Of a DNA stretch of 64,000 nucleotides, positions 12,101-22,138 are shown piece by piece. The notes under the pieces were generated by a model. That model saw only the letters and a list, made by a program, of their open reading frames with translations, was not told where the DNA came from and did no database searches. Every line of letters starts with the position of its first letter. Position 1 is the first letter of the stretch. The position numbers and the translations under genes are program-made. The stretch is from Branchiostoma floridae (taxonomy: Eukaryota; Chordata; Leptocardii; Amphioxiformes; Branchiostomatidae), in assembly GCF_000003815.2 (NCBI RefSeq), contig NC_049989.1:6068966-6132965 (forward strand). Direction: 5' to 3'.

Positions 12101-15100
12101 TCTCAGGACCATCCCGGGTAGGTAGTGGGGCCCAGGATTCAGGAATATCTTTAGTATGTGTTTGAGACATGTGGGTCATCTTCCTGTTCTAACTTATAAT
12201 ATGCTACATGTCTTTTTCTCCAGGCACACTGACTGTGGAGGCAGTCTACAAGGACAGGGACCAGTTTGCCCAGCTGGTACGAGAGGTGGCCTCCCCCGAC
12301 GTCGGTCGCATGGGCATCGAGATTCTGTCCTTCACCATCAAGGACGTCTTCGACCGCGTGGAGTACCTGTCGTCTCTCGGCAGATCGCAGACGGCCGCCG
12401 TGAAGAGAGATGCCGACATCGGTGTGGCTGAGGCAGAGAGAGACGCAGGAATCAGGGTGAGTCTGGAGACGTTTGCTATAGTCTTAAATTGTGCAGTCAA
12501 GGCTGTGAACATTATTAATGTAAGACATGTGAGCTGAAGTCATAAGTGCCTTGCTGAATTTGAGGACTGTAACACTGTTTACTTCTCTCCACAATAGCAG
12601 AAGGCTTTTCTAAAGGTTGTCTCGGAACAGCGTTCCCGCCAGGTTCTTGAAAGTATGCGTCCAAATATTGGGGAGGGGGGTAATGAGCGCCGGAGGCGCG
12701 AGACGAGCGCCGCAGGCGCTCGCTTTCTAGGGGGGTCCGGGGGCCTGCTCCCCCGGGAAAATTTGGATTTTCAAACCCTCTAAAACACAATTTCCTGCAA
12801 TTTGAGAGGAAAATCATGCGCTTGGGATTGGATGTCGGTTGCATCTTTTACTCCGGTTATTCAGTAATCGACGACCGCCCTCTCGAACCCCAAAAATACG
12901 TTATATGAAAAACAAAAACTATAAGCACAGGGAATCAGCCTTCCGTGATCTGGCCAGGGTATAATTTGTCCAGACATGAAAATTTTTGATGCTTCGCAAC
13001 AGGGCTCTAGCCAGTTCGTCAGCCCATGGAAAAATTTTGCCAATTTTTTCCGTCATTGAATCAAAAAAGGTCTAACGTTACCGAGTCGTGCGATCGATGT
13101 TGCGCCCTCCCGCATCAAATAGTTTTCCGAGACGATAAAATAACGACGCCATCACGCACATTTTGTGGTTTTTTTCTATTTTTCCCGATGATTTTACTCA
13201 AAATTTTCGTATCGGTGGGTTTTTACAAGGCCGTGCCGTCATTTTCCACGAGCGTGCGAAATCTTTGGCTGGATTTCTTTTTAAATAGACCAAGAACGTT
13301 ATACATTACTCGAAGGAGGACGATATGCTGCCTCTTTGGTAGTGATCAGTGCCGGTGTAGCCTTGAAGCAGTAGCCAGAAAGACGTCCAAACGTGCTGGG
13401 CGTTGCGATCGACGATCCGTCTGGGGAGGGGGGCGTGCCGCGCCATGTGCCACGGAGGCCAGTGCCAGTGCACAGCCGACTCGATCGACGCTTGACAACA
13501 ATATTGCGGCCCCTTTTCTGCCACAAATTTTGTCTTTTTGAAACATAAGAAATTTTGCAAATAACAAATAAAGTGTACAGTTTTGGATTCTTCACTTATT
13601 TACCGCGCACCGCTTTTTTAACTTGGATAAATGGGGAAACTTTAATAGTAAATTGTTAGCAGCTAGGGAAGAAACTTGCCAGGCGACACGGTCGGCTACC
13701 AATATCACAAAACAACGTCACGTGCGCCTAATACTCCGTAACTTTTGTTTTTTTTCCCGGTGACCAATGACAGAGTACAACATTACATTTATCAAACGCT
13801 GATTGGTTACTAAGATGATTGGATTTGGACCTGGTGGCCAATCTAGACTGCTTGGCGCCGGTGGCCTGCTGCCAAAGATACCGACTGCCAATCAATTGCC
13901 CACAGCGTGAGAACTTTTGTTAAGATGTGCAGCACTCGCACAGAACAGTTTGTTTGCTCAATACTAGTTTTACCCACACATCTTTAACAAATACGTGAAA
14001 ATGAGGATAAGTAAGTATCATGTTAAAATCAGAATATAAAATCTATATAAGATTTCTTCCAGACGAGTGTTAGAGAATGCTGACTGTCAGATGTATGTCA
14101 CGGACTACAAAAAATTACATTGCGCAACGGACAGCTCAGACTGGCGCGTGGCTGGGTGTGTCGCACGTGGGTCCGCTAGTTGTAAAACGTGCGGCGCTCC
14201 GCCCCATGCCCAGACTACTGGGATGACCGGAAAGTGAACAATTTGAAGTTTAAATTGTAAAGGTAGGATTCCTTCTTATAAACACAGATTTTTTGAAAGA
14301 TTCCAGATACATTTTGTACACTGGTGGTACAGGTCAGCCTTTCTTTCAGATTTTTTTATGGACGCATTCAGCCGAGCCGAATGCGTCTTTCCAGAAAAAA
14401 ATGCGTCCAAAGACGTAAAGACGTATGCCTGGCGGGAACGCTGTCTCGGAACTTATATATCTTCATTTGTGATGGATTGAATCGAGTAATTTTACATTGT
14501 AAGTACTAGTAGACCAATGCATCTACATCGGCTTTAATAGAACAAACCTTGCACAAGAAAGATTATCGCATTGTACAGCTGTCTCGTGTACATGCTCTAC
14601 TTAAACCTGCTGAATTCTGTACCCACCAGGAAGCTGAATGTGAGAAGGCAAGGATGGACGTTCGATACGACGCGGACACGCTGATCGCTGACCACGACAG
14701 AATGTTCAAACTGAAGAAGTCGGAGTATGAGATGGAAGTGCAGGCCAAGGTTAGTTTAAATTGAAAGTTGCTTTGTAATACCTTGTTGTATTCACATTCT
14801 TAGGCTGCATCTAGCCAAACATGTTGTATCTATGTGTGACACTGATGTATTGACAGGAACTTGACATTTTGTTGTTTCATGAAAACAGAAAGCCGAGGCC
14901 AACCTGGCCTACGAGCTGCAGGCTGCAAAAGTTCGACAGAAGATCCGTAACGAGGAGATTGAGATTGAGGTTGTGGAGCGCCGTAAGCAGATCGACATTG
15001 AGGAGAAGGAGATCCAGCGTAAGGACAAGGAACTGATCGCCATTGTGAGGCGCCCAGCCGAGGCAGAGGCCTACAAGGTGCAGACAATAGCAGAGGGCAA

Positions 15101-16835
15101 GAGGTAGGAACTGCTAGGTTGTTAGGTTTTCCTATAAAGTAGCATAGGATTTCTGTAGTAGCTGTACTGTAGTGGCGCCAAATGACCAAGTGGCCATACA
15201 GTGGACAATGATCCAGGGGTAACGTATTCAATTCCTAGAATTCCTGGTCTGGATGTAGTTGTCCTTGGGAAAGGCACTTTAACCAGCTTTTCCCCCTAAA
15301 TTCAATTGTAGAAATGAGTACCTGACTTCAGTTAGGAAGGTAAAACTTGGTGGAAAAAGAGGGATGGGCTCTGCGCTCCAATACTATACCCTAGACACAG
15401 TGGATAACAACCCACTGACCCTTTGGCCTCAAGAAGGCTATAGGACAACCTTAGGCATTACCTTTTAGCTCTTGTAAGATTCTTTGTACAGATTATGAGA
15501 AATGAAAAGCAAACACTGCAAAGTCTATCCCTCCTTCCTGAGATGTATGTTATTTGTTGTTTCCAGGACACAGACCGTCAAGGTGGCCCAGGCTGACTCA
15601 GGTAAGATCAAGCTGATCGGAGAGGCTGACGCCAGTGCAATCGAAGCCATCGGAAAGGCGGAGGCAGAGCGCATGAGACAGAAGGCCGCGGCGTACAAGA
15701 TGTACGGAGATGCCGCCATGATGGCTCTGGTGTTGGAGTCCCTGCCTAAGGTGGGGGCATTTCATGTGTTTTTTATTTCTATTGATTTCCACACACAAGT
15801 CAGGGAAAGTGTATCTTCTATGTTAGACCTCACATGGTATTTTCTATCAGTCAGGTAGATATTTTTGATTTTCAACAACACCGTTCATTGTACATTATAT
15901 TGTTCTTCACCAAATCAATGAAACAAATCCCGAAGCATTTGCCATCACATATTAGGAGCTTTAGCACTTCCAAAAGTAATTTCATCAGGTTGGCAAAATG
16001 TAGGATATAGGAGAATTCGTGTACACAACCAGGATGTACTTACTTTGCTTACGTTACGGTGTCTATCAGACACCTTTCTCAGAACTTCTGACTGGAGTTC
16101 TGCTTCTTGCTGCTATATATATTGCTGATGTAGGTGGCGCTTTTGTTGCGAGAACACAATCCCAAACGTGGCGAAGTTTGTATACCCCCCCTCGTCCTGG
16201 TTTATCACTGGGGTTGACTTTCTTATCCAGAGCTTAAGCACTTTAAAAACCCACTGTTCATGTCCCATCCCCAGATTGCTGCAGAAGCGTCTGCTCCATT
16301 GGCTAGGACCGAGGAGATCGTGCTGCTGGGCGGAGAAGGCAGCCGCAGCACACAGGAGATCACCAAGCTGATCAGCGAGCTCCCGCCGGCTGTGCAAGCC
16401 CTCACCGGAGTCGACCTGTCCAAGGTGAGCATGGGATATTAGCTACCAAATGACAAATATTTCCTCTCCTCATTTTCTTAAAACGTATGTTTGCCTGCTT
16501 GCAACTTAACCGTCCAAGGCGAACATGGCTCGAGCTCGTAAAAGTAGATATTAGCTACCAAATGCCAAATATTTCCCCTCCTCATCTTCTCAAAAAGTAC
16601 AGTCCACTGCTTGCAACTTGAACTGTCCATGGAGAGCATGCTTGGAAAAGTGGATATTAGCTAGCAGATGCTTTACCGATGGATGCATGCGTTATCAATT
16701 TGACAGATGTAATGTTTCTAATTACTACAAGAATGTACAAGAATGGCATTGTCATCTCTACAATAATCTTTGTGAATAATATTTTTTCTTCTGCTTGTTT
16801 TTCAGGTGTTGACTAAGGTGCCCGGAGCAAAGTAG
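6119..16835 (+). CDS. FLOT2: flotillin-2 (reggie-1)
   Basis: Nine coding exons join in frame to give 425 residues (human: 428): 6119-6167, 9969-10050, 11615-11829, 12224-12456, 14630-14749, 14889-15103, 15567-15750, 16275-16424 and 16806-16835. Flotillins are membrane-microdomain scaffolds of the plasma membrane and endosomes. The protein opens MGNINTVGPNEALVVSGGCC: Gly2 fits N-myristoylation and Cys19/Cys20 are kept, but the main palmitoylation site of mammals, Cys4, is Ile. The SPFH/PHB domain follows (GGWAWAWW, then LTVTGVAQVK, then DVGRMGIEILSFTIKDV). The Glu/Ala-rich flotillin coiled coil begins near residue 190 (AEAERDAGIR; RRPAEAEAYK; AEAERMRQKA). The C-terminus reads LTGVDLSK and then VLTKVPGAK. 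Introns 3 and 4 carry repeats listed separately. A TFEB-like E-box and YY1-like site lie upstream. Confidence 0.97.
11199..11376. mobile_element. TA-flanked small TIR element (Tc1/mariner-pogo-like)
   Basis: The ends CAGTCAAACCTGT and ACAGGTTTGACTG are inverted repeats, with TA on both outer sides (11197-11198 and 11377-11378). Inside, GGCCACCTCTA and CTATAGTGGCCA blocks repeat in both orientations. The 178-bp, non-coding, TA-duplicating structure fits a MITE of the Tc1/mariner-pogo group. It lies in flotillin-2 intron 2. Confidence 0.65.
11811..12130 (+). repeat. minisatellite derived from the exon 3 splice donor
   Basis: The exon 3 end and donor (CTCAGGGCTATCCTGG then GTAGGTAATGGGAC) is repeated as about eight imperfect units of roughly 30-60 bp through the intron. 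Further units can be seen near 11855, 11910, 11938, 11980, 12022, 12060 and 12100. Several retain CTGGGTAGGT, so they look like usable 5' splice sites. Confidence 0.75.
12628..14443. mobile_element. hAT-like DNA transposon, non-autonomous
   Basis: This 1816-bp insertion in flotillin-2 intron 4 starts CAGCGTTCCCGCCAGG and ends with the exact inverse, CCTGGCGGGAACGCTG. The 8-bp TCTCGGAA is duplicated on both sides (12620-12627 and 14444-14451). CAG...CTG ends with 8-bp duplications are the signature of the hAT superfamily. The ends also carry GCGTCC subterminal repeats on both sides. The interior shows a GC-rich left part. Its longest open frame (13026-13541) has no recognisable transposase, so it was presumably moved in trans. 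Confidence 0.85.
15170..15470 (+). mobile_element. degenerate SINE-like sequence
   Basis: TCCTTGGGAAAGGCACTTTA near 15262-15281 matches the body of the SINE at 32197-32677 (CCCTTGGGAAAGGCACTTTA), followed in both by a pyrimidine-rich stretch and ATGAGT. The upstream part has only a decayed box-B-like TATTCAATTCC. Boundaries are approximate. It lies in flotillin-2 intron 6. Confidence 0.45.
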
Positions 16836-19582
16836 GCCTGTATGCACAAACACAGGCAGATTTCTTCTTCCTAGTTCTCATCAGTAGTTTGTATAATACC
16901 CTACACCAGACCTACTGTTTTAGTGGTACCCCTGATTGTGCTAGAATGTTAGGCTCTAGACTTTCATTTGTCTTTGTTCACATATAGTAATAGCTAATGT
17001 ACAGTACAATTTTGCCAGTAGACAGTATGTTGCTGTTACTGTTAGAACAATTGCTAACCCAAGATACTTTAGACGGTATTGTATAAACAGCTGAAGGCAA
17101 CTTAGATATAATGCATGTTTTACACATTTGTACAACTTGACAGTCTTTTCTAATGCAGTTTAACTCTGCTTGTATCACAAGCGAGGCTATCCCCTATCTT
17201 TTTCTGTACATTGCCCATTATCTACAGTGTATGTGCACTACAAGGAAATCCAAATGTATGAAGTTAAACTGAATGTAATGTTAGGAAAGTTTATCTGTTT
17301 GATTTTAACAATTTCTTTAGGAACAGAGGCATGTATGTGTGCGTAGATATTTCAAGACTTTGAAGGATCTAGTCATTTCAGCCTTTCATGGCTTAGTGTT
17401 GTAGCAAAGTGGATTTTGTTGTACACAGGAAAGCTCATATTCAACAAACGGGTTAAGTTATTCTGGCATGTCAATGGTAGCTTGCACCACAGTTGGTAGA
17501 TGTTAGCATTGTAGTGCCTAGATCTACTCTAGAACATATCCATCAAATAATGCAGGCACCCGAGTATAGATAGACCAGGCGGACCTGTTTTCAGATGTAT
17601 ATAATCTGTGTGTATTGTTTTTAGGTAATGTTGGACATGGGATGAGATTCTTCCTGATTCTGTCTTGTTGTTCACTTTTGAAACTTGGCTTGGAAGTAAT
17701 GTTAACATGTTTTGCAACGTAAATTGGCGCATATGTTTTCTTTATGTGCAAGGGTTTACGATGTGTGTTTGTGGACATGATGATACAGTAAAAACAACTT
17801 CTGGCAGCAGTGATAGACAACTTACTAAAGCATCATCAAGCTACAACTACTTTGGTAAATAACCTCTAACACTTTTTTTATGGATGATGATTTTAACTCA
17901 TTGATTTTATTGAATTTTCTTATTTGAAGGAAATATCCTGTGGTTATTTTACTACCTCTATACCTCAAATGAAGCACTTTCTGAAGGCCTTTTCTATTAA
18001 AAGCTTTGAAACAAACATGCATCTTAGATGCTAACTGTACGAGTCTTAATTAAAAGCCAGCCAATTGGGTGGTTAGAAGGAATTCCTGATTTTCAAGGAA
18101 ATACCCTTTGCCCTGTTTTGCATTGCTTCGTACCTGAAGCTGCATTTACCCTCAGATTCATCCGGTCGTCAATGTTGGTCACCAAATCTTGAAGACTTTT
18201 GTACACGTGAAACTCTTGTAAATAATTGTATGGTATTTAACAGTAGACAAACAACAGTAAAAGCTCTGATAGTGTCCATCACATCTCCATGTTCACCTAA
18301 ACAGCTATAAAACGGATGAAGGATTCTTTCAACGAATGCCAAATACATGTCTTCAGCCAAATGTGTCCTGTTTTCTACAGTCCCAATACATAAGCTGGAG
18401 CAAACACATGTTGGGTAATGAATTGTATGGAAGCCTACACATGTACATGCAAAAGTTCATGCCTTATGATATCCACAAGGCAGCTCTGGAACTAAATAAG
18501 TTGCCTTCCTGGCCAACAGCAAGAAAAATGAAAAAGTTAGGTTGATGTCGGTACATCGTGCATGTACATCACCTGTACTAGTGAAGCCACATCAACTTTT
18601 GTTTGTTGTTGGATTTTTTAAGGTCAACATGTAGGAAGTGCACTTTGTAGAGCAAACTGTGAAAAGTGCATTTTTGAAACAAGAGTTCAAGCAAGTCACA
18701 GACTGTAGCTATGCCTGTTGAAAGGGTGTGTCTCTGAACTTAATTCTAAGGGTGCCGTACTATCCTCTTAGGTTAAATGAATCAAGATACAACTGTAATT
18801 TTGTTTATATAGTCGACATGGCATGCTCTATGCTTGTATGTGTTAGGCAAACTTCCTTTTTTTTGTAGTGGCCAGTCCTGTGGAAAGTTGTGTGCAATGT
18901 GACAGGTCTGCTGTTAACATTGGGCCTAATGTAAATAGTTCTGTAACAACGTGGTACAAGATGGCAATGGCATTGAAAGTAAAAAGAACGTTATAGTAAA
19001 AGGGAAAGACAGCCAATTCTCAGGTATTTCAGAAGCAAAAATAGGATTCATCTAAAACAGTCCCCAAACTCATTTAGACCACAAAAAGACTAAATGAAAA
19101 ATGTGTTAACAGAGAGTTGCTCAAAGTTGTCTCGAAGTCATCTTTGCCATTTTGTCCCACTTGCTGTACCCGAGCACAGTTAATGATTTTTCATTTGATA
19201 TGTAAGATTGATTTTGTACTCAAGAAATTACAATGCAAAAAACAAGATATTTGTAACACTACATGAAGTCGATTCTGTACTTTCTAGTAAGAGGTATGGA
19301 GGTACAGTTGATCCACTCATATGCTGCAGATGTACAAACAGAGCTTGCTCTAAGGAACTTTCTTTTAAGGGCCATGGCTACACAACTTGAATTTGTCATC
19401 AAAGACCCCCAAAATGCCCAAAGCCAATTTGTGCAAGTCTGCACTTTTAGGGGCAGCAGTACTTCCACTACCCCTAGTGAGTTGATTTTTGTAATGACGG
19501 CTGGAGTGTGTCTTGATTCTCACTCTTATCTTTGGGTCTTGACAAGAGTAACACAATATTGTAGTATTAGCCAACATGTAAC

Positions 19583-19588
19583 AATAAA
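19583..19588 (+). terminator. poly(A) signal, flotillin-2
   Basis: AATAAA followed by a GT-rich stretch (CTTGTGTCATTTGCTGTACT) is the best polyadenylation signal downstream of the flotillin-2 stop. It implies a 3' UTR of about 2.75 kb (16836 to about 19605). I found no other gene in that stretch. Confidence 0.5.
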
Positions 19589-19678
19589 CTTGTGTCATTT
19601 GCTGTACTCTTGTGCATTATCACTTGTGTTATAAAGGAAACAAGACAAAGTGTTAGTTACAGTGGGGGGATTTGTAGG

Positions 19679-19697
19679 TTTATTTGTAACTTTTATT
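19679..19697 (-). terminator. poly(A) signals for the HDDL gene
   Basis: Two minus-strand AATAAA hexamers (19684-19679 and 19697-19692) lie downstream of the convergent minus-strand gene. They are about 90-115 bp from the flotillin-2 signal, so the two transcripts would end almost back to back. Between 19700 and 20661 I see only presumed 3' UTR. Confidence 0.4.
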
Positions 19698-20661
19698 GCA
19701 ACACTCCAGCAAGCCAGAACATAGCTACAACACAAAAGGAAAAGCAGACAAAAATCGATCATTACATAAAAGCCATATGTACCTACATTTACCTACAAGT
19801 ATATTGGATAAAGTACTGCCTCACAGTACCCTTTCTTTGCTACATGAACAAGATATATTGCACATGTGATTTCTTGCTACATATACAACCATAGTACTAT
19901 TTTCTCTGGCCACAAATGTATAAAGAAAATGCCAGAATGCTCAGACACAAGTGAGTGTTGGCTGCACTTCCCTGGCACATCACAAGAGGTCTCTTTTTAC
20001 CAGTCCATGAAGAATACAGTACTCCACAGGAGAATGCATGTAAATACTTCACTAGGGATCCAAAACACTATTTCTACAGTCTACAATACTCTACCTGACC
20101 TTTCTTGGCACATTTCTTTCACTTAATGGCTGTGTATAAACAACATGTATTAACGTTACAATATACCTAACATGACTACTCCACACTGAACTCTGCTTGC
20201 TGCAATATCTAACTGGAATATCAAGACAGTATACCCTACTCACAGACAATTTCTATCTAGTCCAAAATCCTATAAATTTTTAACACCTCATGTACAACAC
20301 TAATACAACAATATTGTGAATTGTAGATTAAATGCAACACATAGAAGCAGTTGACACCAAATGCTACTAACGTTACTAACATTACTAATAAGTTATGGAA
20401 GTACTTTGAGAGAACCTTGTACATAAACAATAAATATTTGGTCCCCAAACCTTTTAACACAGTGGCTTTGACAGCATTGGCACTCCATCATCAGTCAGCA
20501 CGTTGACTTGATTCTCAAATCCTATCATTTGTGAGATATTTTTTTTCCTTCAAAAAGAATAATCAAATAGGAAATCCCTAACAATCATTTTTAAAAAGCC
20601 CTTTTTCGATAGAGAAAATTAGATACAACAGAAGATAATGGCATCCAGTTCTATGGCACAT

Positions 20662-22138
20662 TCACAGATCGTCGTGCATGAAGTCGAAATCTTCAGCGCT
20701 GTACGTGTGTCTCCTGACGGGCGCGTCCGTCACCCAGATCTTGGTGTCCTCCATGATGGTGATGGTTTCATCCAGGGGTGACCTGGTGTCCCAGTCCAGC
20801 ACATCCACCACCTCAAAACCAAGCTGAAGCAAAATAGATTAGACAAGATACTGTAAATACATTTAAGTTCGCTGGGATTTAATTTCGTGGTAGAGGGAAA
20901 AAGGACTTTTTGTGGTGGTTTTAAGTTCACGGTAGCACCTTGCAGTGTAGTCTCTTACTGCCATGGAAAAATGTTCGTGGTGGTTTTAAGTTCGAGGTAA
21001 AGCGGCCACCGCAAAAAAGTTTCTGCATTTACAGTATTTTGGTGTGTAACAGAGAAGATTGTGCCCTGGTCGGAATGTACCCGCACATATGCTGGCCTGG
21101 AATATCACCCCCTGGAACCATATGTTACCACACACTCTGATCTATAGCCCCAGAACCCCCACCCCCATGGAATCCTAACTTGATACATAACCATATAGAC
21201 CATATAGACCACAGTGGCTATACTTTGAGATGAATCCTGCGTGAAAACGTACAATTTTGGAGGACAGAGACCAGAATGGAATTTGACAGCAATTTAGGAA
21301 GATCCCCTGTAGACATGTAACATTACAACTTTGCAAGGAGATTGCCATTTCAGCACCAAGGACAGACATAATAGAACACCATGAAAAAGGCAGTATTTCA
21401 GCTGTTGGTATTGACTGTGTCAGACACATCTATCAAGAAATGTTTTTTGAATTTTATTCAAAACCAGGGATCCATAATGAATATTGCTACTTTGATTCTG
21501 GTTATCCATTTCTATTCAATAAATTTCCCTAGTGACAATAACAACTGTGACCCTCTCATACATACAGATTGCCAATATTTCAAAAATGGTTCATTTAATA
21601 GCAAATCACCTTCATACCATCAACCTATGTGACCACAAAAAGTGTCCAATAACAAATATGAAATGTCTATCATTTCCGTGTTTGCTAACCAACATAGAGG
21701 GCATTATTCCTGATGCAGATTTCCTGATTATCCAACGTACTGGTCACGATCTATGAGGTGATAGACAAAGACGAGGAGCCAATACAGTTCAAATACGCAT
21801 GGTTAGGAAATGCAGAGACGATTTTTCAGAGCAAAATCGTGTTTTTGAGCCAATGTAGTCTCTGAAAGAAGAAACCATCTGCAATCCAGTCCAGCACCTA
21901 CCTTCTCTGACGCCACAACCCGAATGCTATCCAGGGTGATCTGTTCCCCACACTTCACCCGGTGCACAGTGCTGCACGGCCCACCCGGGTTCTGCACCTT
22001 CGGCTGCACCCGCTCCACCTGCACGTGGCACTCCCGGTCCTTGTTGAAGAAGTACTCCTTACAGCAGGTGTGGCGCACCAGGAGGAGGAGGGTGATGGGG
22101 AGGAGGAGGAGGAGGGAGGCGGACCGCACGGAAGCCAT
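20662..22138 (-). CDS. small secretory-pathway protein ending in HDDL
   Basis: Two exons (22138-21902 and 20823-20662) join in phase 0 at GT-AG sites and encode 132 residues. I do not recognise the family. Residues 1-25 form a strong signal peptide (MASVRSASLLLLLPITLLLL). The mature part is about 107 residues with Cys near its start (CCK, REC, PCS, VKC) and an acidic second half (VVDVLDWDTRSPLDE; YSAEDFDFMHDDL). The last four residues, HDDL, resemble the KDEL/HDEL ER-retrieval signal, so a soluble ER-lumen protein is plausible. No membrane span follows the signal peptide. The 5' end faces the PPP4C promoter region (head to head), and the 3' end abuts flotillin-2 (tail to tail). The clean splice junctions and codon-biased exons support a real gene; function unknown. 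Confidence 0.75.
20849..21036. mobile_element. TACTGTAAAT fold-back MITE, copy 1
   Basis: The ends TACTGTAAAT and ATTTACAGTA are inverted. The interior repeats GTGGTGGTTTTAAGTTC and CCACCGCAAAAA in opposed orientation. It sits in the single intron of the HDDL gene. A related element is at 26616-26827. Confidence 0.55.

Noticed and set aside
13026-13541. 171-codon open frame inside the hAT-like element
   Set aside because: It has no transposase motif and its composition looks random; competing open frames of similar length occur on the other strand.
18000-19500. Possible extra gene between flotillin-2 and its poly(A) signal
   Set aside because: Open frames are short, AT-rich, without splice support or family motifs; a long 3' UTR is the simpler reading.
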